Translations under genes and position numbers: made by a program
Shown: positions 8,677 through 17,141 of the stretch, in pieces
Numbering within the stretch: the first letter of the stretch is position 1
Layout: every line of letters starts with the position of its first letter
The notes under the pieces: model-generated
Databases searched by the model: none
Told to the model about the DNA's origin: nothing
What the model saw: only the letters and a program-made list of their open reading frames with translations
Assembly: GCA_030039035.1 (NCBI GenBank)
Contig: JASHQQ010000125.1
Span: 1 to 41,174 of the forward strand
Origin: Acidobacteriaceae bacterium
Lineage (GTDB): Bacteria; Acidobacteriota; Terriglobia; Terriglobales; Acidobacteriaceae
Length of the DNA: 41,174 nucleotides
Reading direction: 5' to 3'

Positions 8677-10320
8677 CTACTGCACGCCGCACAAGAAGAC
8701 GCGCAATCCCATCTCGTGAAACATTGTTGCTTTCGCTGCCAGCGCGCGATCCGCATCCGCCGCGCCCGGCGCGTAGGCCACGTTGACGTGATTGGCCGGA
8801 TGACGAGCCATGAACTGGTTCTGCGTAATGCCGTGCAGCAGCGCGTGCAGGACGGGCCACTGCGGCGTCACTTCTTTCCACCGCCGCTCCGTCTCTGACG
8901 CCGGCAGCGAGATCGCCGTGGCGCGGCCGAGGTCGACGTTGAGCCGACCGTCCTCGACGAAGACGCGGCTCCAGACCAGTTCGCCCGGCTTGCTGACGCC
9001 TTTCAGCGTGCCTCCGCCGAGGCGGAAATACATCGGCGGCTGGCGCTCGCTCACCGCGCCCGCGTAGCCGCCGACGAGGTGCGAAGCCGGCACGGCGCCA
9101 GAGATCTGGAAGAGCCATACGAACTCGTCGATGCCGGCGCCCCTGTAGTGCTCGCCCCAGCGCACATCGTGCAGCGTGGTGGCGGGATCGAAACCCATCG
9201 CCGTCCAGACGCGATTCGTCACCAGCGCATCCACGCCGGCGCACTCGTCCACTTCATTGAAATGCGGCAGCGGCTTGCCCGCGTAGAGCTCGCGACCGTC
9301 CTTGCTGCAAGCCGGCGGGCGATCGGCGTTGTTGAGCAGGCCTTCGACGAGATCGGACGCGGGCGAAATGTCCTTGAGCCCCTGCTGGTACTGGATGCCG
9401 ACCGCGTCGCAGCCGAACTCATCGGCGATGCGCAGTGCGGCGATATACATGCGGCACTGGTCGAGAATCTGCCCGTCCGTCAGATCGGTGGCCTCGTTCG
9501 GCCCGGTGGCAAACTTCATGCCTTTCTCGTCGAGCCACGAACGAATCCTGCCGGCTTCTTCGGCGGAGACATCGCGCATGGCCGCGTACAGCGCCGACTG
9601 GCTGACGCGCTCCTTGTAGATGCCGGGCGGGTTCATCAGCGAATCTTCAACGATAGCGTTATACATGCCCATGCAGCCCTCGTCGAAGACGCCGAGGAGC
9701 GCCTTCTTGCCGCGCAGTTGCGCCGCAAGCGCCGCTCCCAGCTTGCGCTCCGGCCCGGCGACGCGGCCCGGTCTGAAATCGTGCACATGCGATGTGTCAT
9801 GCGTGATGGTCCTTTGCCGGATCCACTGCCGCAATCCACGCTTCGCGAAATCGTCTTTGAAATCCTTGCTCCACAGCGTGCTGAATTTCACGCCGGCCTT
9901 GCGCAAACAGCCATTCAGATTCAGCATTCCCACGAGTCCCGGCCATTGGCCAGACCAATTCGCGACCGTGAGAACAGGCCCGCGATGCGAGATCAGCCCG
10001 GCGAGCAAATGACTGCTGTACTGCCAGACGGCCTCGGCCACCACGAGCGGCGCGTCGGGATGAATGTGCTCGAAGACATTCATTCCCATCCGCTGGCTGC
10101 AGATGAATCCATGCCTCAGCTTCGCATCCACCGGATGCGCGCGGCGCAGCGCGATGCCTTCCTCGCGAAAGGCGGCGACGAGCATCTCCTCGAGCGCCGC
10201 CTGCGCGGGCCAGCACATCTCGTTCGCCGACTGGCGCAGGTCGCCGTTGGCCACCAGCAGGGCTTCATCCGCGGCTACAGGCTTCGGGCTTGTCACTTCA
10301 GGAATTGCGTAGGTTGCCAT
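8677..10320 (-). CDS. fucI: L-fucose isomerase (FucI family)
   Basis: A 547-residue protein of the FucI/AraA-like isomerase family, slightly shorter than E. coli FucI (591). It shows the family's metal-site segments: FDEGCMGMYNAI (metal-binding Glu), GIQYQQGLKD (metal-binding Asp region) and RHPANHVNVAY (metal-binding His). FucI interconverts L-fucose and L-fuculose (and D-arabinose/D-ribulose) in the cytoplasm with Mn2+. ATG at 10320 is chosen because GAGG lies eight bases upstream and overlaps the stop of the kinase gene (TGAGG); the frame is open further upstream but without family similarity. The kinase gene ends 10 bases upstream, so the two form an operon in the order kinase-isomerase. 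No fuculose-phosphate aldolase is in the window. Confidence 0.88.
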   Translation of the reverse strand: MATYAIPEVTSPKPVAADEALLVANGDLRQSANEMCWPAQAALEEMLVAAFREEGIALRRAHPVDAKLRHGFICSQRMGMNVFEHIHPDAPLVVAEAVWQYSSHLLAGLISHRGPVLTVANWSGQWPGLVGMLNLNGCLRKAGVKFSTLWSKDFKDDFAKRGLRQWIRQRTITHDTSHVHDFRPGRVAGPERKLGAALAAQLRGKKALLGVFDEGCMGMYNAIVEDSLMNPPGIYKERVSQSALYAAMRDVSAEEAGRIRSWLDEKGMKFATGPNEATDLTDGQILDQCRMYIAALRIADEFGCDAVGIQYQQGLKDISPASDLVEGLLNNADRPPACSKDGRELYAGKPLPHFNEVDECAGVDALVTNRVWTAMGFDPATTLHDVRWGEHYRGAGIDEFVWLFQISGAVPASHLVGGYAGAVSERQPPMYFRLGGGTLKGVSKPGELVWSRVFVEDGRLNVDLGRATAISLPASETERRWKEVTPQWPVLHALLHGITQNQFMARHPANHVNVAYAPGAADADRALAAKATMFHEMGLRVFLCGVQ

Positions 10321-10330
10321 GGAGGTATCC

Positions 10331-11869
10331 TCAACGATTGATCTGCGACGGCGATGCAACGCCGGCCATTCGATCGGGTTCCCGGCCGCGCGCGACGATC
10401 GATTGGTATTTCGCAAAAGCTTCATTCCACATCGGCTCTTTGGACGGCGCAAAGGACCGATACTCCAGAGACTCTTTTATCGCGGCCTGCCCCTGTGCAA
10501 CACTGCCCAGATGCCGGGTGGCAACGGCCTGCACGAGCGCATTGCCGAGCGCTGCCGCTTCGGCCGGACCCGCAATCACGGGCCTTCCGCAGGCATCCGC
10601 GGTCATCTGGCAAAGAAAACGATTGAGACATCCGCCGCCGACAAGGCGAATCGTCCCGAGTTTGCGGCCGGTGATGCGTTCGAGATCCCCGATCGTTTCC
10701 CGATAGGCAAAGCTCAGGCTCTCGAAAATGCAGCGCGCCATTTCGCCTGGCGCCTGCGGGACCCCCTGATTGGTCTGACCACTGTAGAACCGCACCGCAG
10801 CGCACATATCGGCGGGCGAGAGAAATTCCTTCGCCGACGGATCGATGAAGGAGGCGAACGGCGCGGCGTCCGCGGCCTGACGCTCGAGCTCCGCCCATTC
10901 ATAATGCCGGCCGGCCGCTTCCCACACGCGCGCACATTCCTGCAGAATCCAGAGACCCGTCAGATTCTTCATCAGGAGCGCGCGTCCGTTCACCGAGCCT
11001 TCGTTGGTGAAGCCGCCGTCGAACGCTTCGTCGGAAAGATCCGGCTCATCGACCGCAACGCCGATAAGGCTCCAGGTTCCGCTGCTGAGGAAAACGCTGG
11101 AGTCGTCGAGATCGGGGATGGCCGCGACGGCGCTGGCCGTGTCGTGCGAAGCCACGGCGATGCAGGGGAAACCGCGCGCGAATCCAAGATCCGATTGCAC
11201 GCCCGGCCGCAGATCGCCGAGGATCGTGCCCGGCATCACCACCTCGGGAAAGATGTGCGCGGGGATTCCGAACGCCGCCATGGTCTCGCGCGACCAGCGC
11301 CGCGCGCGAAGATTGTAAAGCTCCGTCGTGGTTGCCTCTGTGTATTCGACGCTCTTTTCGCCGCAAAGCAGGAACTGAAAAAAATCGGGGATCATGAGCA
11401 GCGTGCGCGCGCCGAGCAACTGGCAGTCCTGCACCACCGCCATGGAGGCCAGTTGAAATGCGGTATTGATCTCCATCGTTTGCACGCCGGTGGCGCGAAA
11501 GAGATCGTGGCTGCTCATCGCGGAGCCCAGTTTCTGCGGCACGCCCCGGGTGCGCGCGTCACGATAGTGCCAAGGATTGCCGAGCAGGCGGTCGCGCTCG
11601 TCGAGAAGGGCAAAGTCGACTCCCCAGGCATCGACGCCGATTCCGGCCGGCGTTTCACCGCTCACGGCGCGAAGCTTCATCAGTCCGGTCTGAATCCCGG
11701 ACCAGATGCACAGCGCGTCCCAGAAGAGCGAATCGCCGAGGCGCACGCCGGCATTGGGGAAGCGATGAAGTTCGTTCAAGTGAAATTGCGCGCCGTCCCA
11801 GCGGCAATCCATCACGCGGCCGCTGGAGGCGCCCAGATCCACCGCCACAAAACTCGCATTCGCGCTCAT
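10331..11869 (-). CDS. FGGY-family sugar kinase, rhamnulokinase/fuculokinase type
   Basis: A 512-residue FGGY carbohydrate kinase. It has the N-terminal phosphate-binding strand VAVDLGASSGRVM, the catalytic region GVDAWGVDFALLD, the second-domain segment SSGTWSLIGV, and the C-terminal FGGY signature LVGGGCLNRFLCQM. The GVDxWGVDF and SSGTWSL segments are most like RhaB. Because it is co-transcribed with a FucI-family isomerase it more likely phosphorylates L-fuculose (RhaB-like fuculokinases exist in fucose operons), but L-rhamnulose cannot be excluded. The start at 11869 (MSANASFVAVDLG) is set by similarity; the frame stays open upstream into repeat DNA. No strong RBS is visible. Confidence 0.85.
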   Translation of the reverse strand: MSANASFVAVDLGASSGRVMDCRWDGAQFHLNELHRFPNAGVRLGDSLFWDALCIWSGIQTGLMKLRAVSGETPAGIGVDAWGVDFALLDERDRLLGNPWHYRDARTRGVPQKLGSAMSSHDLFRATGVQTMEINTAFQLASMAVVQDCQLLGARTLLMIPDFFQFLLCGEKSVEYTEATTTELYNLRARRWSRETMAAFGIPAHIFPEVVMPGTILGDLRPGVQSDLGFARGFPCIAVASHDTASAVAAIPDLDDSSVFLSSGTWSLIGVAVDEPDLSDEAFDGGFTNEGSVNGRALLMKNLTGLWILQECARVWEAAGRHYEWAELERQAADAAPFASFIDPSAKEFLSPADMCAAVRFYSGQTNQGVPQAPGEMARCIFESLSFAYRETIGDLERITGRKLGTIRLVGGGCLNRFLCQMTADACGRPVIAGPAEAAALGNALVQAVATRHLGSVAQGQAAIKESLEYRSFAPSKEPMWNEAFAKYQSIVARGREPDRMAGVASPSQINR

Positions 11870-12167
11870 AGCCGCTGGTCTGGAGATCCAAGCCCCCGGC
11901 GATGCCGGCCCGGGAATCGGATCGCCAAGCAGCCATCGTAGCACCGATGCGTCAGGCGCCGCGCATCGCGCCGGGGAGGGTACGGGCCAGTGCGCGAGAA
12001 CCCGGGCCAAAGCCTGGAAAGGCCGATTTCGAACGGCCCGCGGCTAAAGCCGCTTCGTTGTCTTGCGCTGAATCCAGCAGCCTGAAGGCTGTTGCTCTCT
12101 CCGATTCGCAATCCGGGAGCGTGCCAAAGTGAGTTCTCACACACGCTCTCTGAACCCTGAAGACGGG
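11870..12167. repeat. Intergenic region with two REP-like hairpins (12040-12053 and 12078-12091)
   Basis: No gene is seen in these 298 bases upstream of the kinase. Two compact palindromes stand out: GCGGCTAAAGCCGC at 12040-12053 and CAGCCTGAAGGCTG at 12078-12091, 24 bases apart. Both have six-base arms and a two-base centre. They look like one bipartite dispersed element of the kind common between genes in acidobacterial genomes. The sugar-kinase promoter should lie somewhere in 11870-12030, but I see no good box pair. Confidence 0.5.
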
Positions 12168-12821
<654 letters not shown>

Positions 12822-12826
12822 CCCTC

Positions 12827-13525
12827 TCAAACCTTCCTGAGCGTCCGCTGCTCGATCCGCTTTTCCGGATCGGGATTGTGCACGAGCCGTTGCACAAAAA
12901 TGCCGGGGGTGTGAATCAGATCGGGGTCAAGCTCGCCGGGCTCGACGACGATCTCCGCCTCAGCCACAGTGACCCGGCCGCAGGTCGCAGCCATGGGATT
13001 GAAGTTTCGCGCCGTTTTGCGATAGACGAGATTGCCCATCGTGTCGGCCTTCCACGCTTTCACCAGACCCAGGTCGGTGCGAATGGCGCGCTCGAGAATG
13101 TAAGTGTGCCCGTCGAAGATCCTTTCTTCTTTTCCATCGGCAACCAGCGTGCCCACGCCGGTCCGCGTATAGAATCCCGGAATTCCCGCGCCGCCGGCGC
13201 GCATGCGCTCGGCCAGCGTGCCTTGCGGGCAAAACTCGACTTCGAGTTCGCCGGTCAGATATTGCCGTTCGAACTCGGAGTTCTCACCCACATAACTCGA
13301 GATCATCTTGACGACCTGATGGCTCCTGAGCAACAGGCCCAGGCCCCAGTCGTCGATGCCGGCATTATTGCTGGCCACGGTCAATCGCTTGACTTTGCTC
13401 TCGCACACCGCGGCGATAAGCGCTTCGGGAATGCCGCATAAACCGAAGCCGCCGACGGCAAGCGACATGCCGTTGTGCAGCAGTCCGGCGAGCGCAGCCT
13501 GCGCGCTGGGGTAGAGTTTGCTCAT
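12827..13525 (-). CDS. scoA: 3-oxoacid CoA-transferase subunit A
   Basis: A 232-residue alpha subunit of the same CoA-transferase. It has the nucleotide-like glycine-rich segment [13 protein letters not shown], then [14 protein letters not shown] and the [16 protein letters not shown] segment typical of ScoA/AtoD. It lies immediately upstream of scoB, six bases from the ATG of scoB, so the pair is co-transcribed and assembles as a heterotetramer. The start [12 protein letters not shown] at 13525 fits the usual family N-terminus. An in-frame ATG at 13576 would add 17 residues with no similarity. The RBS is weak. The specific acid used cannot be told from the sequence. Confidence 0.92.
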   Translation of the reverse strand: MSKLYPSAQAALAGLLHNGMSLAVGGFGLCGIPEALIAAVCESKVKRLTVASNNAGIDDWGLGLLLRSHQVVKMISSYVGENSEFERQYLTGELEVEFCPQGTLAERMRAGGAGIPGFYTRTGVGTLVADGKEERIFDGHTYILERAIRTDLGLVKAWKADTMGNLVYRKTARNFNPMAATCGRVTVAEAEIVVEPGELDPDLIHTPGIFVQRLVHNPDPEKRIEQRTLRKV

Positions 13526-13591
13526 GGTCGAACCGTCTTCGCAACGACGGGAGCGCCCGATGCGCGACAACTTCATGATACTCGCGGCCGT

Positions 13592-14704
13592 TCACTCCGC
13601 AGCCGCCGTCGCCACCGCAACCAGCGAGTCCGCGCAGCCGTAATAAAGAAACCACTGCCTGCGAAAGAACACGAGGCCCTCGGCGAACGTCGTCCCGGCA
13701 ACGTACTGGCCGGTCTTTTCGTACGGCAGCTCCGGCTTCAGCACGGGCACTTCAGTGCGATGAATCAGAAGCGCGGGATTGTTGGCGTCGAAGAGCGCCT
13801 CGCCGGCTGCGTAGGCATTCGGCCCCAGCGTCGGGTCGCCTTCCTTGCCGTCGGCGTTCTTGCCGTTATAAAGAACGACGATGCCGGCCCTGGTCAGCAC
13901 CGGCGGCGGACCCGTCTCGGGAAATGTGCTGTCGAAGTGGCCCGGACGCGGGCCCAGCAACTCGACCGGATTGCCGCGCCCGTCTTCGACCGGCGCCCAG
14001 TGGATCAGGTCCGAAGACGTCGCCAGATGAATGAAGCCTTCACCCCAGTACATCCAGTACATGCCGTCGATCCTGGCGGCGAGCAGGCGTCCTTGTGCGA
14101 GCCGAGTCACGATGCCGGCGGATTTGTATTTGAGGTGCGCGTATTTGCCGCCTTTTGCGGCCAGGAATGCGGGGCCATGTTTGGTCCAGTGAATGAGATC
14201 GCGTGAGGTGGCGACGCCAACCGAGCAGGTTTCGCGATTCCACTGCGTATACGTCAGGACGTAGGTTCCGTCTTCGCTCTCGACAATTCGCGGATCCTCC
14301 ACGCCGCCCGGCCACTCGCGCGATTTCTGGTCGTCGTCCGCCGGATAAAAGACCGGTTCGGCACGGCGCGTGAAGTGGATGCCGTCGGAGCTCTCGGCCA
14401 GTCCCAAACGCGAAGTGTGGCCGCCGATCTCCATGGCGCCGGTGTTGTCCTCGGCGCGGTAGAGCACACAGATTTTGCCGTGCCGCACGATGGCAGCGGG
14501 GTTGAAGGTGTGCAGCGCCTCCCATTGCACGGGGGCCTTCAGGATGGGACCGGTGAATACCGCTTTCGGATCCGGCGAGATGACGGGATTGCCGGTGGCG
14601 GGACGCGTGAAGGGACCGATCGTCCAGGCCGGGACAGTCTGGGCTGGGATGGCGACCGTTCCCGGCAGCATCGCCAGGCAAAGCAGCGTGGTCCACGTCG
14701 TCAT
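13592..14704 (-). CDS. Secreted GH130 family glycosidase (beta-mannoside-active type)
   Basis: A 370-residue five-bladed propeller of family GH130. A signal peptide (TLLCLAMLPGTVAIPAQT) is followed by family segments FNPAAIVRHGKICVLYRAED, GVEDPRIVES (containing the conserved catalytic Asp), YKSAGIVT, DSTFPETGPPPVLT and the C-terminal FLYYGCADSLVAVATA. GH130 enzymes are either cytoplasmic beta-mannoside phosphorylases or, in the exported group, beta-1,2-mannosidases acting by hydrolysis. The signal peptide here favours the second. ATG at 14704 is taken as the start; ATG at 14722 would add MWRGDA. It lies 66 bases beyond the 5' end of scoA on the same strand and may be transcribed with the CoA-transferase, although no metabolic link is obvious. 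Confidence 0.85.
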   Translation of the reverse strand: MTTWTTLLCLAMLPGTVAIPAQTVPAWTIGPFTRPATGNPVISPDPKAVFTGPILKAPVQWEALHTFNPAAIVRHGKICVLYRAEDNTGAMEIGGHTSRLGLAESSDGIHFTRRAEPVFYPADDDQKSREWPGGVEDPRIVESEDGTYVLTYTQWNRETCSVGVATSRDLIHWTKHGPAFLAAKGGKYAHLKYKSAGIVTRLAQGRLLAARIDGMYWMYWGEGFIHLATSSDLIHWAPVEDGRGNPVELLGPRPGHFDSTFPETGPPPVLTRAGIVVLYNGKNADGKEGDPTLGPNAYAAGEALFDANNPALLIHRTEVPVLKPELPYEKTGQYVAGTTFAEGLVFFRRQWFLYYGCADSLVAVATAAAE

Positions 14705-14781
14705 CGCATCGCCCCGCCACATTTTCGCAGACCGGCCCGGCAGAAGATCATTGTCCGGGTTCGAGGCTGTCCCGGACAGCC

Positions 14782-15309
14782 TCACCGAATCGCAATCAGG
14801 AGTCCGCCGCTGACGCCGGCAGACCGATCGTGCCCCTGCCCGAAGTTGTAATCGCAGGCCGGTTCGAGATACCAGCCGAATCTTCGCTCTTTTGCCGGCC
14901 AGAACATGAAATCCAGCGCGGCCTCGCCGGAAATCGAGTTCGAGTCGGCGTTTCTTCCGTTCGTGTGAACCCACTCCGGACCCACGCCGGCCATGAATTC
15001 GACCTTGCGGCTGAGAGTCCAGGGTTTTTTGAACAGCAGGTCGATATCCCACTCCGTCGAGCCGGATCCGAAAAGCGGAGTGACGCCAGCCTCAAGCTCG
15101 AGCCAATTCTCCACCGGTGTGACTTCCGCGGCAATCGTGGGACCGAAGCCCGATCCGCCTTGCCTGAAGCTGCGGCTTCCGGCGGCTCCGAGTTCAAGGA
15201 TTGCGATCGCTTCCTTTTCTCCGGACGGAGGTGTCTGGGCCGCCTGGGGAATGGCCTGGCGGCAGCATGAAAGCAAGACCGGTATCAACGCCACTCTCAT
15301 TCCGTTCAT
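14782..15309 (-). CDS. Small envelope protein, possible outer-membrane beta-barrel
   Basis: About 175 residues with an N-terminal hydrophobic signal (MRVALIPVLLSCCRQAIPQAAQ) and then alternating polar/hydrophobic strands ending in GVSGGLLIAIR. The pattern (LELEAGVTPLF, WDIDLLFKKPW, VEFMAGVGPEWVH, FGWYLEPACDYNFG) resembles small acidobacterial outer-membrane beta-barrel proteins annotated only as hypothetical. There are three nearby in-frame ATGs (15312, 15309, 15300). 15309 is preferred because GAGG sits five bases upstream. The gene lies between rsmD and the GH130 gene on the same strand. No specific function can be assigned. Confidence 0.7.
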   Translation of the reverse strand: MNGMRVALIPVLLSCCRQAIPQAAQTPPSGEKEAIAILELGAAGSRSFRQGGSGFGPTIAAEVTPVENWLELEAGVTPLFGSGSTEWDIDLLFKKPWTLSRKVEFMAGVGPEWVHTNGRNADSNSISGEAALDFMFWPAKERRFGWYLEPACDYNFGQGHDRSAGVSGGLLIAIR

Positions 15310-15377
15310 CATCGCCTCATCGGTGGCATAAAATCGGGAAACAGGAAGCTGACCGGTCAGCTTCGACCGTCGAATCG

Positions 15378-15956
15378 TCATTCCGCACGCGGAAACCCGG
15401 GCGCATAGAAGCTTAACGTCGCGTCGCCCTGCTGCAGCAAGCGTGTGCGCCTGAGGTTTCCATATGCATCCTCGAGCGGCTGCTTGCGGCGATGCTCGGC
15501 GATCACGAGGCCTCCCTGCGCGAGCAAGCCGGATGAGGCGCCCCCGAGCAGATCAAGCGCAGCATCGTAATCGGGTGCGGCGTCCCAGGGCGGATCGAGG
15601 AAGACGAGATCGAACCTGGGTGAACTCTCCGGCCGGCCGCGGCGCAGAAAAGCGGAAACGCTGCCGGCATGGACGCGCACGCCGTCGCGCAGCCCGAGTC
15701 GGGCCAGGTTTTCGCGCAGGGCCTCCAGCGCCGCTTCGGCTCGCTCCACAAACGCCACACGCGCGGCTCCGCGGCTCAGCGCTTCGATTCCTACCGCCCC
15801 CGAGCCGGAAAACAAATCCAGGAACGAGGCACCCTGGATGCGCGGCGCGAGCACGTTGAAGAGCGTTTCCCGCAGCCGGTCGCTGGTGGGTCGCGTGGCG
15901 AGCCCGGATGGAGCCTCGAGCCTGCGCGAGCGAAGTGAGCCGGCGATGATGCGCAT
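15378..15956 (-). CDS. rsmD: 16S rRNA (guanine(966)-N(2))-methyltransferase RsmD
   Basis: A 192-residue class I methyltransferase with the complete RsmD layout. MRIIAGSLRSRRLEAP is the usual N-terminus, ATRPTSDRLRETLFNVL follows, FLDLFSGSGAVGIEALSRGA is the SAM-binding motif I, and FVERAEAALEALREN is the motif II acidic region. The catalytic motif is DPPW (in FDLVFLDPPWDAA), where many RsmD proteins have DPPY or DPPF. It methylates G966 of 16S rRNA in the 30S assembly intermediate. ATG at 15956 is the only sensible start. The coding frame stays open far upstream (to 16862), but that part is antisense to the next gene and not homologous. Confidence 0.93.
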   Translation of the reverse strand: MRIIAGSLRSRRLEAPSGLATRPTSDRLRETLFNVLAPRIQGASFLDLFSGSGAVGIEALSRGAARVAFVERAEAALEALRENLARLGLRDGVRVHAGSVSAFLRRGRPESSPRFDLVFLDPPWDAAPDYDAALDLLGGASSGLLAQGGLVIAEHRRKQPLEDAYGNLRRTRLLQQGDATLSFYAPGFPRAE

Positions 15957-16031
15957 CCCACATAAGGATAGTCGACCGGTATCGACAGAAAATTCGGTGG
16001 CAGTTGGCGGCCCACCCTCTACAATCGCCTT

Positions 16032-17141
16032 ATGCGCGGCTGGACAATCCCGCTGGGCCGGTGGATGGGCGTGGAGATCCGCGTCCATGCCTTCTTCCCG
16101 CTGCTGGGTCTGGTCTGCCTGGGGTTGAGCGCGTCGGACGGATTCCTGCGCGGACTTGGACTGTTTGCCGCCATGACGGCGGCCGTGGTTGTGCGCGAGA
16201 TCGCGCGCCTCATGGTGGCGGCGTGGCAAGGGCTGAAACTGCGCGCCATCCTGGTGCTCCCCATCGGCGGCCTGTTTGCCTACGCCAACCCCGAAAGCCA
16301 GGAAGCGGCCAACCAGGGCGCAGGTCAATTCACGCTGGCGATGGCCGGACCTCTGGCCAACCTCGCCACCGCGGCGCTGCTGGCCGCGGTGTTCCTGGGC
16401 GCAAGCGGCAGCATTCGCCTGTTCGCCCAGCCCTGGATCAGTTCCGGATATTTGCTGCGCAGCGTGATGTGGATGCAGGCGGGCCTCGGCATCCTGCACC
16501 TGGTGCCGGCCTATCCGCTCGACTGCGGCCGCCTGCTCAGAAGCCATTTCGCCCGTCACCATGGGTCCGCGCCTGCCGGCCGCGCCGCCATGGGTCTGGG
16601 CCAGGTGCTGGCGCTCGGGGCCATGGTGGGCGGTTGGCTGCTGCACAGCCCATGGATGGTGATCGCAGGCTTCTTCATCATGATCGGGGCGCAGGTCGAG
16701 GATCAGGGCGTATTTTTCCAGTCGGTGGTCGACACCGTGCACATGCGCGAGGTGATGCTCACCGACTTTTCCACGCTTTCGCCATCGGACACGCTGGCCG
16801 ACGCGCTGGTCCGTTGCGTGCACTCCCTGCAGGAGGATTTCCCGGTCGTCCGCGGTCCGCAACTGGTCGGCATCGTCTCCCGCCAGCGCATTGTCGACGC
16901 CCTGCGCAACGACGGCAACGGCTATGTGCAGTCGGTCATGTCGCGGGCCTTTCAGGTGGCGCGGCCTGAAGACACGCTGGGAACCACAATCCGCCGCATC
17001 ACCGCCGGCCGCGGGCTCTCGCTCATTCCCGTCACCGAGAGCGGCCGCGTGGTGGGTATCGTGAGCGTTCAGAACCTGATGAGTTCGATGTCGCTGCTCG
17101 CCGAGCAGCGCCGCATCGAGCGCCAGGAAAGCAGTGAATGA
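16032..17141 (+). CDS. Site-2-protease (M50) family membrane protein with two CBS domains, catalytic histidines missing
   Basis: A 369-residue protein with the layout of M50 CBS-type site-2 proteases: N-terminal strand GRWMGVEIRVHAFFP, about six hydrophobic helices, and two C-terminal CBS domains (residues ~236-295 and ~300-357). The zinc-binding HExxH, expected in the second helix, reads REIAR (residues 55-59), so both His are Arg while the Glu remains. The distal Asp motif is kept in the form VPAYPLDCGRLL. Active members cleave membrane proteins within the bilayer and sense nucleotides through CBS; this one is probably a non-catalytic pseudoprotease that binds clients or ligands. It overlaps the start of rsmI by 8 bp, so the two are co-expressed. 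ATG at 16032 lacks a clear RBS. Confidence 0.85.
   Translation: MRGWTIPLGRWMGVEIRVHAFFPLLGLVCLGLSASDGFLRGLGLFAAMTAAVVVREIARLMVAAWQGLKLRAILVLPIGGLFAYANPESQEAANQGAGQFTLAMAGPLANLATAALLAAVFLGASGSIRLFAQPWISSGYLLRSVMWMQAGLGILHLVPAYPLDCGRLLRSHFARHHGSAPAGRAAMGLGQVLALGAMVGGWLLHSPWMVIAGFFIMIGAQVEDQGVFFQSVVDTVHMREVMLTDFSTLSPSDTLADALVRCVHSLQEDFPVVRGPQLVGIVSRQRIVDALRNDGNGYVQSVMSRAFQVARPEDTLGTTIRRITAGRGLSLIPVTESGRVVGIVSVQNLMSSMSLLAEQRRIERQESSE

Noticed and set aside
8388-8756. A 122-codon minus-strand frame and overlapping plus-strand frames in the gap before fucI
   Set aside because: They cross repeat hairpins and the 3' end of fucI, lack an RBS, and look like random high-GC frames.
15378-15381. Overlap between the beta-barrel protein frame and rsmD
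   Set aside because: The overlap exists only if the far upstream start at 15381 is used; the signal peptide and RBS place the start at about 15309.
15957-16862. Upstream extension of the rsmD frame by about 300 codons
   Set aside because: The extension is antisense to the CBS membrane protein and has no similarity; the RsmD N-terminus MRIIAGS marks the real start.
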